Source of the DNA: Sesamum alatum
Lineage: Eukaryota > Streptophyta > Magnoliopsida > Lamiales > Pedaliaceae
Direction of reading: 5' to 3'
DNA length: 64,000 nt
Assembly: GCA_034509735.1 (NCBI GenBank)
Contig: JACGWO010000005.1
Span: forward strand, 33,324,479 to 33,388,478
A program made the position numbers and the translations under genes. Position 1 is the first letter of the stretch; every line of letters begins with the position of its first letter. The notes beneath the pieces were generated by a model, which worked only from the letters and a program-made list of their open reading frames with translations, did not search any database and was not told where the DNA came from. This document shows, in pieces, positions 1-12,009 of the stretch.

Positions 1-74
1 CCTTAATTCCTTCAAAATCCAAATATATCTCTGAATCTAATTTAATTTTAATTCCCAAAAAAACAAAAATAAAA

Positions 75-567
75 AGACAATTACAATCGTCTTATCTTAA
101 GGTTTGGTGTAATACACATGACTCATTTTGTTTCGAAAAAAAACATTAGCACCTTTGAGATTTATTTCCATCTAACAAATAGATTATTTTTTTAGTAAAA
201 ATTTCACCGAATATGCTGATATTAGCAAAAAATTGAATGAAAATTCATATTAATCACGATTGACTTATTACTGACTTATTGCAAGTCAAATAAATTCTCA
301 TTTGACCAAACTACCCTTATACATCTTCATATGCTAATGCATGTGAGAAGGTACATCTTCACTCTTATAAATGGAGTTTGGTCAGAACAAAAATTGTTTG
401 ACTTACAGTAAATCATTAATAAGTCAATTGGGGGTAAATATGAATTATTATTCATTTTTTTTGTTAATTTCAGTAAATTTAGTAAAGAAATCTTTTTATT
501 AGACGAAAACAAACCTCAAAATATTATATGTAATCTTTTAAATTATATAAAATTTACGTGTAATTAA
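75..567. repeat. fold-back repeat, family F, copy 1
   Basis: The left arm (GTGTAATACACATGACTC, then CACCGAATATGCTGATATTAG and CTACCCTTATACATCTTCAT) is mirrored by the right arm (TAAGTCAATTG, TTTACGTGTAATTA). The same arrangement recurs at 29657-30165 and 33736-34611. The remainder of 1-1000 is AT-rich upstream DNA of the next gene, in which I see no other gene. Boundaries are approximate and no clean target duplication was found for this copy. Confidence 0.55.
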
Positions 568-1002
568 AAAAAAAAAAAGAGAAGTTTTTTTCCCACAACA
601 TTTATCCAGATCCCAAACGTGCCTTTCACCCATGTACTTGTACTAATGTACTTTTCTCACCTTTGTTGCACGCAGACATGCAAGTAATAAAAATAATAAA
701 AAAAGAATCTTTCGATCGAGTCCCCGGCAAAAACACTTGCATCCCCACTCCGTCCATACGCTGCCTTGTTTAGATCTCCAAAACCTCTACACAAGAGAAA
801 AAAAAAAAAGAAAAGAATTTGGTCCCCCAAGAAATTTAATTCCCATCACCATTTTCCTTCCTAATTATACCTGATTGATTACAATCAAAACTCATTACAT
901 AGATTCTTGTCGTATAATAACACACACTTCCGTGGTTTTAGCTCACCATCATTATTACCACATTGACAAAATAAATGATATTCCCACTCGTTCTACTTAC
1001 CA

Positions 1003-1008
1003 TATAAA
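1003..1008 (+). promoter_or_regulatory. probable TATA box of the pectin acetylesterase gene
   Basis: TATAAA in the context CATATAAAGAGG, 112 nt upstream of the start codon, which leaves room for a leader of about 80 nt. No transcript evidence is available. Confidence 0.5.
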
Positions 1009-1119
1009 GAGGGAAGATTGACGGAATGGCGTGTCTTTAAGTAGCGTTTCTGGGCGGGTCAGCATTTCTACCAGTGTAGATTCTCTTGCGGGTTTTGTGG
1101 TTTCTTGCAAGATTCGGAC

Positions 1120-4100
1120 ATGGAGGGCTTGAAGGGATTTTGTTGTGTGGTTGTTCTTGGGATGTTGTTCAGCCAATGGGGTGTTCAAAGTTTCGAACTT
1201 GATGAATTTTTTGCCGGGAATGTAACGGATGTGTCGTTCTTGGAGTCTATGTCCTATTTGGAGTCTGTGTATGGAGTTTCTGCTGCTGCTCCGCCTCCCG
1301 GTGCTCTCATGGTCGGTCTTACTCTTGTTCAAGGAGCTGCTGCTAAAGGAGCTGGTACTCTCTCTCTCTCTCTCTCTCTTACATATAAGAGTGGGATTTG
1401 CTTTTTTGTTTTAGATCGTGTTCTGTAATGAATTGCAGGTGTATTTTATTTTCTTCTGCTTTGATTTAAGTTTAGTTCTGTTATGATTGCTACATTCTAT
1501 TGGAATAGTATGATGTTCAAGATTTTATTGTGGACTTATTTATAAAATAATTCTGAGTGTCATTTTTGTTTCAATCCTTGTTTCTAGTTTAATCTGAGTT
1601 GTTCTTAGATTTTGGATCTGTATTAAACTTTTGTGATTCTCCTTCGGTGTTGTGATGGATGTTTCAATTGCATTTCTACTTTGCCTTTGCATCTTTTGTA
1701 GTTATTCTTAATTCTTGGTAAGATGGATTTCTTGCAGTGATAATCTTGTCTACTGTGTAGTTTCTTTGAAAGGTAAGAAAGAAAGATTTTTTTTCCCTTA
1801 GTTGGTGAAATATCATTTTCCATTGCTTCATCTATACGTGTACGGCCCCCGTATGGGTGTTAGATTCATGAACCGTCTTCTTAGGTGGCTATTCCAATTG
1901 CTACCGGCAAAACTTTCGCTTGCTAAGTGAAAGAATACACTCTAAGAGATTTTATGTTAAGCTGATCAGGTAACTCACAATGCATCTCCTGGAGTTTGCG
2001 CGGATGCATTAATATAATAAAAGTATATGTCAATGCATTTTCAAGGTAAATGTAACTATTTCGATGCTCCTAAGTTTGATATGTTTCGTTTTGCAGTGTG
2101 TTTGGATGGAACATTACCGGGCTATCACTTACATCGTGGTTTTGGGTCCGGGGCGAACAGTTGGCTCGTCCAGTTGGAGGTTTGTGACACAACTCTCTGA
2201 TTATGGTGTTATCATGTTGTTAATGAGTTCAAGTTTTGTTTAACAATTTTGGTTTATGTGTGCTGCTGTTGATAACTAAGGAAATGTAGTTTATAACCAT
2301 GATTGCTTGTTGATGTAACTTTGCCTTGTCTGTTATCTCTCGTTATCCGTGTATCTTTCTCGGTCATTGATGTCTTAAAAAGGGCATGAAACCTGTTTCT
2401 CAGCTAAACTTATTCTACCAATCATTGGCCGTATGGATGTCTTATGCATCGAGGCACCAAGTCGTGAACCTTATCTTTTTGAGATCTGCTGCAGGGCGGA
2501 GGGTGGTGCAATAGTATTAGGACATGCGTGTACCGCAAAAAGACACGCCGTGGCTCGTCAAATTATTTCGAAAAGCAAATTGCATTTACAGGGATACTTA
2601 GCAACAAGGCTTGGGAAAATCCAGGTTCAAACTTAAAACCCTTATGCAGATTGTATCAAATCACACCGTATGCCTAGTTTCTTCTGCATCAAATGGCTGT
2701 ACTCGTAATTTTTTTAACTTAAATGTTCCACATGCAGATTTTTTCAACTGGAACAGAGTGAAGATACGATATTGTGACGGGGCCTCCTTTGCAGGGGACA
2801 GTGAAAATAAGGTTTACATCATTATCTTCCATTTAACTTCCATTGTTTTCTTTCGTTCCATACATCTGTTCTGTTTTGGATTGTCGGTATTTTACTTCTG
2901 GGATACGAAAATTGTTGTAACACTGCCTTGTTTCTGAATCTTTTTCCTCTTGGTATAAGTTTATGAAAACTTTCAAAAGCTATGCATCGGTCTACCTCAA
3001 TCTGATTAGCGTATATATTTCGTTAATCAGTGGTAACTCCCTGATTTGACGGCCGGGCCATCGTAGCATGACTACTGAAAGTATTGTGACTTTTTTGCCT
3101 CTAAAACCTGAAAAGTATTCGAAACATAGTGGGCCTAAAAGTCGATAAATATCAGAGAAAACTAGCTGGACGTGCATTAATATAGGCTGTTAGCTTGACC
3201 ATATTAATTTAGGCTGCAGGATTGCAATTTCGAGGGCAACGCATATGGCTAGCTGCAATGGAAGACCTGATGTCCAAAGGGATGCGGTACGCAAATCAAG
3301 TAATCATCGCTACTTAAATGGAGTTTACGTTATTATCTTTTTAGTTTTCTCTTTAATCTTCCCTATCAACAACACATACTGTGCTTCAGGCACTTCTCTC
3401 TGGTTGTTCTGCCGGTGGTCTAGCTTCGATATTGCACTGCGACGAGTTTCGAGATTTATTTCCAAGAAGTACCAAAGTGAAGTGCCTGAGTGATGCTGGA
3501 TTATTTTTGGACTCGTAACTTCTAAAAACTTAAACTTTTTCGTTGTAACTTTTCCAAAATATGTAGTTGTATGCTCCGCTAGCAGCCTGTTTCTAAGTGT
3601 TCTCTTGCGATCTATTTTGTTTTCTGCAGTGTCGATGTTTCCGGTGGACGCACAATCAGAAATTTCTTCGGTGGTATTGTTAGCTTACAGGTATCTATCT
3701 TAGCACACATCTTGAAGAGCTTATTGTTCCTTTGCTGTTGTTCAGTACAATGTCATCAATTACGCTTGGAGAGATTACGCACTCCGGCTTGCCTAACGTA
3801 GCATTCCGTCTTATAAAACTTTTCACTTGTTAAAACAGGGCGTTCGGAGAAACCTCCCAAGAACCTGTACCAACCGTCTCGATCCAACTTCAGTAAGTCT
3901 CGATTATTATTGCCATTGAGCTGACAAATGATTCATGCAATATCTATTACCGTTACTTAACTAAATCCGGACTTTGCCATGTCTATTGGCAGTGCTTCTT
4001 CCCACAGAATCTGATTGCCAACATAAAAACCCCTCTGTTTCTTCTCAACGCCGCGTACGATGCATGGCAGGTGAGCAAAAGTTCGTCTTTTTTCCTTCCC

Positions 4101-4793
4101 TCTGGTTACCGTTCAACAATGCATATGAACATCTGTTTATCTTCTTGTGCAAAGGTCCAAGAAAGCGTGGCTCCGCCAAAAGCTGATCCGAGGGGCACCT
4201 GGCGATTTTGCAGAAAGAACATCGATCAATGTTCAGGATCTGAGATTCAACATTTGCAAGGTGGTATTTCTTAGTATCATCTTTTGACTGACCTGCTTTC
4301 GAGGTTGTCTGAGTTCGGACAATAATCTCTACTACGGAACAGGTTTTAGGAACCATATGCTGAACGCGGTAAGAGGCTTCGCTGCATACAGACAAAGTGG
4401 TTTGTTCATAAACTCTTGTTTCGCTCACTGCCAGTCCGAAAGGCAGGATACTTGGTTCGCCAGGAATTGCCCGGTAGTTGGCAACAAGGTACAATCATAC
4501 ACACCACCTTTCTTCATGCTCTCTGTACAAAATGTTACTATTCTAGCAGAAAGCAATGCCCTTCAAACTTGGGCCGGTGTTAGCTCGTCTCTTTGAAGAG
4601 GCGCAAACGTTTCACAATCTGCATTGTAGTTTCCTATACGGCAGCTAATTTTGTAGACTCTGTTTCTGTTTGCTACGACGTGCAGGCAATTGCAACGGCA
4701 GTGGGAGATTGGTATTTTGATCGAGCAAATGTAAAGGCGATCGACTGCCCGTATCCATGTGATAGAACTTGTCACAACCTGGTATTCCATTGA
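1120..4793 (+). CDS. PAE: pectin acetylesterase (CE13/Notum-like), complete 12-exon gene
   Basis: Removes acetyl groups from cell-wall pectin in the apoplast (family knowledge). Exons read from GT-AG sites and frame continuity: 1120-1354, 2097-2179, 2495-2624, 2738-2811, 3213-3299, 3390-3514, 3630-3690, 3839-3892, 3993-4070, 4155-4260, 4343-4488, 4686-4793. Total 1287 nt, 428 aa, the usual family length. Residues about 7-24 are a hydrophobic signal peptide. The family signature LEGGGWC follows the second exon. The nucleophile elbow GCSAGG places Ser210; NAAYD gives Asp306; SCFAHC gives the likely catalytic His373. All three triad positions are intact and no frame is broken. The Met at 1120 is the first ATG of the open frame and directly precedes the signal peptide; an upstream TTG at 1105 is less likely. 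Intron 1 (742 nt) begins in a CT repeat. Which family member it matches cannot be told by eye. Confidence 0.95.
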
Positions 4794-5632
4794 ACCAGTA
4801 GGACCAATTTTCCCTCCTAAATTATTTGATTACATAGGATTAGTGATTGTCATTGTTATTGCAAGAAACTGTTCCATTGAAGGCAGTTAGTTACCCAATA
4901 ATCCGAGGAAGTTGATGTCTCTTGATGTACTCATGTACCATTACAGGAAAAGAAAATGAAATCACCAATATTTTTATAGTTTCAAAAGGGTTCAGTCATT
5001 TTCTGATGCTTGTTTCTGCCTTGGAGTTCAGTCATTGTCTGATGCATGGAATAAAGTTTCGTTTCCAACAAATGTTTTGAGTTTATAAATATATGAAACT
5101 TTTCGGAAATGATATAGAAAAATAATAAAATTAAAGAAACATACATAGTAGTCATAGAAAAATTTAAAATATTACTTTTTTTTAAATTCAAATATATGCA
5201 GTTTAATTTTGTATCATTTAGCCAATTAATATTATGTTTATGTAGTATAATTATGTATTAGGAGTTTTTAATTGATGTAGTTGGCAAGTTGCTATTGAAA
5301 CTAAATAATAATATAATACTTATGTCTAATTATGTGTTATAAAATATCTATATTACGTTGGTATTTATAGATATAACATTACTAATTTAGTTTAATATTG
5401 AATTTGTTATCATTAAATAAAATACTTATGATAACACAAGAATTTATATATTTGTAGCTAAAAGTATGAAATGAATGTTTCGCTAAAAAATTAGGAAAAA
5501 TAAAAAGTTTCTTAGGAAACTCAAAGATTTCGAAGGAAAATTAGGAAAAATGAAGTGTTTCGAAGGAAACTAAATAATTTCGAAGCTACCATATATTTTT
5601 GTTTCCATAACATCGAAAAGGGAAACGTTTCC
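4794..5632. other. gene-free AT-rich downstream region
   Basis: Contains the 3' flank of the pectin acetylesterase gene. From about 5475 to 5632 there is a short degenerate repeat of TTTCGAAGGAAA and TTAGGAAAAAT units, in which the copia element inserted. No open frame looks like a gene. Confidence 0.5.
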
Positions 5633-6376
5633 TGTAGGAAATGGATGAGATGGATAGTGCGGGAAATTGTGTATTACAAAGTCGAGGCAAGAGTTAGACT
5701 CTTTATCTTTAAGACAATTATTGCCCCGCTCTGGTGCTCACGGAATTGACAACTTGTCTCCCAAGATACAACGACTTTATATCTCAAAGTAGCAGCACTG
5801 CAAACTTTGAGAAACGGCGAACCAAACGATATCTTGAAACTCTCTTGCTAAACACTAAAAATGCTTTGTATGCTTAAGAATGCTATGAATAGTTGAATGC
5901 TTGAATAATCCATGAAATGAAAATGGGAGATCTATTTATAGGAGTTGGAAAGGTGTTTCGAATGGATATGTCCAATCAGAAAAGATGCCTTTGAAAGGTT
6001 ATGACCTTTCAACCGAATGGATGCATCATTTCACCCAAAGGACATACCATTTAACTCAAATGGATGCATCCTTTCATCCAAAGGACATACCATTTAACTC
6101 AAATAGATGCATCCTTTCATCCAAAGGACATACCATTTCACACAAATGGACACATCATTTCATCCAAAGGGTTTCACCCAATGGACATATCATTTCAACC
6201 AAAGGATACACCCATTAGGTTGATCAGACACGACCGGGTGATGATTGGGGCCCATCAACCATCATCTACGTGTCACGAACAGTCACAAGCTATCACGAGC
6301 TCGTTATGTGTCACACATCGTAACCAATCACTTGTCACGATTTATCCTTTAATTTATCATTCACAATTTTCCAACA
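5633..6376 (-). repeat. copia LTR, left (3' LTR)
   Basis: 744 bp; differs from the right LTR at 9 positions by eye (about 1.2%), mostly transitions, with no length change. Positions about 6018-6210 hold tandem, degenerate units of roughly 40 bp built on ATGCATCCTTTCATCCAAAG and GACATACCATTTAACTCAAA. Confidence 0.93.
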
Positions 6377-6902
6377 ATCCCCCACATGAATGAAAATTAA
6401 TGCATATGAGCATGCAGACACTCAAGAGAGTTTCAACCGAGAAGTCATTGCATCAGGATAGGTAGTTGGTGGCTTTGAACCTTCCTTAGGAGAATACCAT
6501 CGGATTTACTTGGCTAATCAGTGAACACGATGTCTTGAACTGTTCAGCCGTTGGTATAAACCAAGACAATAGTACCCCCACAATGCCTTCTCTAATATCT
6601 TTGGTTCTCACAGTTGAGTCCGTTTTGGCCCTGGACTTCATCTTGGATTCATAAGTGTTTTACATTTGAAGCGGCCCGTCTTCACACTTATATAGGTGAT
6701 CTCCTATAATGTTCTTGACTTAGAATATGAATCATTAAAAGCTTATAGCTTAACCTCTACCCTTTACTGACAACACTTTTGTCGTAGGAATGGGAAGGAG
6801 TAAAACTCCAAGTGCTTTCCACAATCTTTATAACTTAGTTGTCCCATTGAACCAAGATCTTGGGATCTCCAGTCAACAAGGTTGGGTTACCGCTATAAAG
6901 AT

Positions 6903-7790
6903 TTAATTGACGGGTTTTAATCCCATTCCCCTCGACGAACAGTATACTTGATCTCTAGAAAGGCCTTTCGTTAATGGATCCGCTAAATTATCCTTTGACT
7001 TTATATAGTCAATAGATATGATTCCATTAGAGATCAACTGTTTTATGGTATTATGTCTTCGACGTATATGTCTAGACTTACCATTATACATACTGCTTTG
7101 TGCCCTTCCAATGGCCGACTGACTATCACAATGTATCACAATTGCAGTCACTGGTTTAGTCCAACAAGGAATGTCCTCCAAGAAATTACAAAGCCATTCC
7201 GCTTCTTCTCCAACTTTATCTAAAGCGATAAACTCATATTCCATTGTGGAACGAGCTATACACGTTTGTTTTGAGGACTTCCAAGACACTGCACCACCTC
7301 CAATAGTGAATATATAGCCACTTGTGGATTTAGTATCTTTAGTATCGGATATCCAATTGGCATCACTATATCCTTCCAACACCGCTGGATATCTCGTATA
7401 ATGTAGCCCATAGTTGGAAGTGTATTTTAGGTATCGAAGGACCTTAATTAACCCCTTCCAATGAACTTTGTTAGGGTTACTCGTAAATCTACTCAGTTTG
7501 TTTACTGAGTGCGCAATATTAGGACGAGTGCAATTCATGATATACATCAAACTACCAATTATTCTTGAGTATTCAACTTGACATTCGGGTTCACCTTTGT
7601 TCTTGGCTAAGTGTAGACTTAGATCTACAGGAGTCTTAGCAGGTGGACTGTCGTAAGCCTTGAACTTTCTAAGCACAATCTCAATATAATGAGATTGTGA
7701 TAAGACCAGTCCGTCAGACGTTTTAGAGATCTTAATCCCTAGTATCACGTCAGCTAAACCCATGTCTTTCATATCACAATATTTTGCCAA
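6903..7790 (-). pseudogene. copia reverse transcriptase C-terminus plus RNase H fragment
   Basis: 295-codon frame. The first part matches the end of copia reverse transcriptase ([37 protein letters not shown]). The second is the RNase H domain ([43 protein letters not shown]). Between 7790 and 7993 the polymerase motif survives out of frame as YVDAM where active elements have YVDDM, so the catalytic centre is lost as well. The upstream part of the pol polyprotein is missing. Confidence 0.88.
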
Positions 7791-7992
7791 TACTTTCTTG
7801 GTAGAGATTGCTTTCCTTTGTCAACATAGCATCTACATATAGATCGACTATGACAAAGGAGCTAGAAGTGCCTTTAACATAGACACATCTATCACACTCG
7901 TTGACCTTGAAGTCACTTGACAACATTGTTTGTCAAATTTTCCATGTCATTTGTTATGAGCTTGTTTAAACCCATACAACAATTTGATGAGT

Positions 7993-8682
7993 CTACAGAC
8001 CTTTTTTTTCTTGGCCAGGAACGACAAACCCTTTAGGTTGTTCCATGTAGATCTCTTCATCTAACTCGTCATTCAAGTAACTTTTGAATTCCTTCCATAT
8101 CAAAGGTAGCTTTTCAATCATCGCAGCTACTTGGAAGGATTCACTGAGCCTAATTCTTTCTGCATGCAGATCATGCAAGATCATTTGGAATTCTTGGACT
8201 TGGCTCATTACCATTTTGAATTTCAAGAAATTCCCGATTATGAATTTCTTCAAGCCAGCATCCTCCGTTTTGTATTTATTTTCCAAGCATTCCCAAAGGA
8301 TTTTTGCAGTCTTGGTTGAGTTGTATATGTTGTACAAAGTATCGCTCAAGCCATTGAGGATGTAATTTCTGCATAGAAAATCCCCATGACCCCATGCATC
8401 AAAGGCAACCCTTTGTTGGGGATCATTCTCCTCCTCAGAAACAACGGGGGCTTCCTCACTTAAGAACCTCGCTAGGTTCAACGTAGTGAGATAGAACAAC
8501 ATCTTTTGATGCCATCTCTTAAAGTCATTACCTGATAATTTCTCCGGCCTTTCTCCTTGGGCAGCAATCGGTTGTGGCACATGTGGTTGGACAACTATAG
8601 TAGCCGGATTAGTAGCAGCAAATCCAGTTGCCATAGCTGGATTGGTAGTAGTAGACTCACTCGCCATAATACACAATGACAA
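7993..8682 (-). pseudogene. copia gag N-terminus fused to a reverse transcriptase fragment
   Basis: 229-codon frame. Residues about 1-205 look like plant copia gag (retrotransposon UBN2-type: [47 protein letters not shown]). The next residues switch abruptly to [18 protein letters not shown], which belongs to the copia reverse transcriptase domain, so the gag C-terminus with its zinc knuckle, the protease, the integrase and the start of reverse transcriptase are deleted. A run of eight A near 8002-8009 shifts the frame, and translation stops three residues later. Reverse-transcriptase homology continues in another frame upstream of 7993. Confidence 0.85.
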
Positions 8683-8698
8683 ATAATTGTCTTAAACT

Positions 8699-9442
8699 TG
8701 TAGGAAATGGATGAGATGGATAGTGCGGGAAATTGTGTATTACAAAGTCGAGGCAAGAGTTAGACTCTTTATCTTTAAAACAATTATTGCCCCGCTCTGG
8801 TGCTCACGGAATTGGCAACTTGTCTCCCAAGATACAACGACTTTATATCTCAAAGTAGCAGCACTGCAAACTTTGAGAAACGGCGAACCAAACGATATCT
8901 TGAAACTCTCTTGCTAAACACTAAAAATGCTTTGTATGCTTAAGAATGCTATGAATAGTTGAATGCTTAAATAATCCATGAAATGAAAATGGGAGATCTA
9001 TTTATAGGAGTTGGAAAGGTGTTTCGAATGGATATGTCCAATCAGAAAAGATGTCTTTGAAAGGTTATGACCTTTCAACTGAATGGATGCATCATTTCAC
9101 CCAAAGGACATACCATTTAACTCAAATGGATGCATCCTTTCATCCAAAGGACATACCATTTAACTCAAATAGATGCATCCTTTCATCCAAAGGACATACC
9201 ATTTCACACAAATGAACACATCATTTCATCCAAAGGGTTTCACCCAATGGACATATCATTTCAACCAAAGGATACACCCATTAGGTTGATTAGACACGAC
9301 CGGGTGATGATTGGGGCCCATCAACCATCATCTACGTGTCACGAGCTGTCACAAGCTATCACGAGCTCGTTATGTGTCACACATCGTAACCAATCACTTG
9401 TCACGATTTATCCTTTAATTTATCATTCACAATTTTCCAACA
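8699..9442 (-). repeat. copia LTR, right (5' LTR)
   Basis: 744 bp, same termini and same internal tandem units as the left copy (array at about 9085-9275). On the minus strand it precedes the gag remnant, so transcription would start here. Confidence 0.93.
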
Positions 9443-9599
9443 TTTCCATAGTTTCGATGGGAACGCATGGAAATTTTAAACCATGCTCTGAGGTTAGGTT
9501 TAATTGCACAAATATTTCACGACTTTTACAAAATTACAAGCACATCCTGTTAGGTTGTAGTTGTAATTTTCATCGACACCTTCTTAGAGGCAAAAAACC
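9443..9599. other. fold-back relic between copia element and TIR element
   Basis: Contains a half-palindrome (GCTCTGAGGTTAGGTTTAAT ... CATCCTGTTAGGTTGTAG) of the same general style as the fold-back repeats elsewhere in the window. No gene. Confidence 0.35.
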
Positions 9600-10262
9600 T
9601 TAGGAAAAATTATTTTTTTAGTTGCTAAGTATGCCTAATATTAATTTTAGTCTGGTAATTATGTCCATTTTTTTTAAGTCCAGTAACTTGCAAAATTGAT
9701 GAGATTTAATTCGAAGTAGGGTTTTTTACTTAATTTTTTGACGATATTTTAAAAATTAGCCGAAAAATGCCACATGGCAAGTATTTGATTAATTTCCGAA
9801 ACTTATATACGTGTAATGACACATGACCATTAATGCTGATTGCGCGTTATTTAAAATATCATAATTCCAAAAAAAAGTATATAAAATAGTAATTGATTAT
9901 AAGAATGATATTTATTAATTAATTTGAATAATTATTTAGTTAAATATATTTTATTAATTATTTTTTAATATAGTTTAATTAAATTAGTTCAAATTTATAA
10001 TTTTTTTTTTTGCGTCGTCGCCGTCGCCTCCCCCACAGAGGAGGGAGGGCCATGCCCTCCTTAGTTCTGGAAGACGAGACGGCGTCGCCCAAATAGAGGG
10101 TGATGCTCTGTCACCCTCCACCTCTGGGCGACGCTGTCGCTCATATCTACTTATGGTCTGGGCGACTGGCGTCGCTCAGATTGAGGGCAACGACACCCTC
10201 AATCTAATGGACTAAAATTAATATTGGGCCTATCTAGTGGACTAAAAAAAGAATTTTCCTAA
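9600..10262. mobile_element. terminal-inverted-repeat element with GC-rich core
   Basis: Ends are inverted repeats of about 53 bp: TTAGGAAAAATTATTTTTTT at 9600, mirrored by GAATTTTCCTAA ending at 10262, with TAATATTAATTTTAGTC inside both. The core 10010-10200 is GC-rich (CGTCGTCGCCGTCGCC, GGCGACGCTGTCGC), in strong contrast to the surroundings. No transposase frame and no clear target duplication were seen. Confidence 0.6.
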
Positions 10263-10688
10263 AAACTTACAAGTATATTTATGGGATAATTACATAGAGA
10301 CAGAGATCTCCTCGTATTTTAATAATAGATAGGGAGTGTTTGTATAATTAGATCTAATTTCCACGTCGTTCAATATTAATTTTATTAGGACGGGTTTTCG
10401 TGAATTATAATATAAGATTATCTCAACTATTTATACTTAGTATTCATACAATATTGTATATCTAGTGATATACTTATGACTAATTTTAAGCTATTTTTTT
10501 ATATGTCATGAGCCTAAATCCATAACTAAAAATTGGTTACTTTGAAAGAATTTATGAGTTACGACAGAGGGTAATCTTGTAGTTAAACAAAAAAACTAAA
10601 ATTCGTAAGAAATTGGACATGATGGTCTTTAGTCTTACAAGGCGGCTTTGAGTAATATTTATATATATATGTGAATTAATTGTGATGA

Positions 10689-10727
<39 letters not shown>

Positions 10728-11172
10728 AGACAAAACAAAGAAAGAATCAAAGTGGGTTTGATGGGCAATGATTCATGCATGCTTGTTTATAAATTAAATA
10801 GGGAAGTCGTCTTCTCCCTGGAATCAATGTCTCTCTACATAAACAAAAAGTTGAAAAATCAGACAAAAAGATAACGGGAATCTTTTCCAATAATTTTACA
10901 TAATAATAATAATTAATCATGTTTTAATATTTATTTATTTATTTTTGTTTGTTGTTGATGATCACAATCTTCTCACAGGTTGGAATATTAGTTCATCATC
11001 ATTCATCCCCAGCTTTCTTTACTTGGGGAGGGGTTTACATTAGCATCTCCCCCTCAGAGTATATTTTCTTTGACAAATGTTCATGTACTAATCTATATGA
11101 ACTAATTAGAATATATATATATATATATATATATTATACACACATACATATACAAACAACAATTAATTTAAA
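10263..11172. other. gene-free AT-rich stretch with CT and AT microsatellites
   Basis: Holds a (CT)n tract at 10688-10728 with one interruption and an (AT)n tract at 11109-11133. No coding potential beyond chance frames. Confidence 0.5.
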
Positions 11173-11585
11173 GGATGAATTACAACGAGTTCTATTGAGA
11201 TTTGACAAAATTACGAATACTCCCTCGTTGTTTATGAAATTACCAATACCTCTCATGTTGATGAAATTATGTAATCATTATATAGAGGCATAAAATTGTC
11301 AATTTTGTGTTTGTCGTATTTTTTTTATTTTTAAATTGAAAAATTGTAAAAAGATTGTCACTTAATCTATAAATTTTTTAAGAAATAAGTAAATATTATA
11401 ATTTTACAGTTCATTTGGGCATTTTGTCTAGTTCATCATAAAAAATGGATAAAAATATAATGGAGCCTAACGAATTGGGCTAGTTGTTGATTGATTTTTA
11501 AAATCACAGGGTATTGATAATTTTGCAATCTACGAGGGGTATTTATAATTATGTTAAACCTTAGGGGAGCTCGTTGTAATTTACC
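11173..11585. mobile_element. fold-back MITE, family A, copy 1
   Basis: 413 bp, inverted ends GGATGAATTACAACGAG and CTCGTTGTAATTTACC. The 11-bp direct repeat ATTAATTTAAA flanks it (11162-11172, 11586-11596). Long palindromic arms containing TTGAGATTTGACAAAATTAC; no frame. The target-duplication size fits Mutator-like elements. Confidence 0.75.
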
Positions 11586-11682
11586 ATTAATTTAAATACT
11601 ATGTACCTTAATTAGTTATGTGGTTGATTATTAAATCTCTTTTGTTTTTTAAGTAAATCAGTTACAATTATATTATAAATTT

Positions 11683-11904
11683 GGAAAATTACAATCACAT
11701 CTCCTGAGATTTGACATAATTACAAATACTTTATTGGTGTTTGAAAAATTATAAATACCTCCATGACTTTAAAGTCCGTCTAACAACGAGCCAATTTGTT
11801 TAGGTTTTCATTCAATTTTTGTAATGAACTGCCAAAATACCCTTTTAGATTATAAGTTATTTGTAATTATGCAAAACATCAGGGGATGTAATTATAATTT
11901 ACTC
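11683..11904. mobile_element. fold-back MITE, family A, copy 2 (short)
   Basis: 222 bp, ends GGAAAATTACAATCACATC and GATGTAATTATAATTTACTC. Flanking 9-mers TATAAATTT and GATAAATTT differ at one base. Shares TGAGATTTGACATAATTAC with the other copies. Confidence 0.65.
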
Positions 11905-12009
11905 GATAAATTTTAATCCACGATCAATATACGTCAATTACCAATATTAACTATGTATAACTAACCAATAATTATTTTTACAATAAATTAACAATTACTA
12001 TTAAAAAAA

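Larger units (their letters stand above)
5633..9442 (-). mobile_element. Ty1/copia LTR retrotransposon, internally deleted, non-autonomous
   Basis: Two direct 744-bp LTRs (5633-6376 and 8699-9442) start TGTAGGAAATGG and end TTTTCCAACA on the plus strand. They are flanked by the 5-bp target duplication TTTCC (5628-5632 and 9443-9447). The internal 2.3 kb is coded on the minus strand, so the right LTR is the functional 5' LTR. A purine-rich tract (TGTGGGGGAT on the minus strand) lies next to the left LTR, as expected for plus-strand priming. No obvious tRNA-Met primer-binding site follows the 5' LTR. The interior keeps the gag N-terminus and the end of reverse transcriptase plus RNase H; protease, integrase and most of reverse transcriptase are missing. 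Confidence 0.93.

Noticed and set aside
6064..6393. His/Pro/Ser-rich frame of 109 codons and its twin at 9130
   Set aside because: Both are the tandem repeats of the copia LTRs, duplicated because the LTR is duplicated.
11173..11585. Repeats and palindromes as a CRISPR or bacterial attachment structure
   Set aside because: The window is plant nuclear DNA; the repeats are fold-back transposons with target duplications and show no regular spacers.
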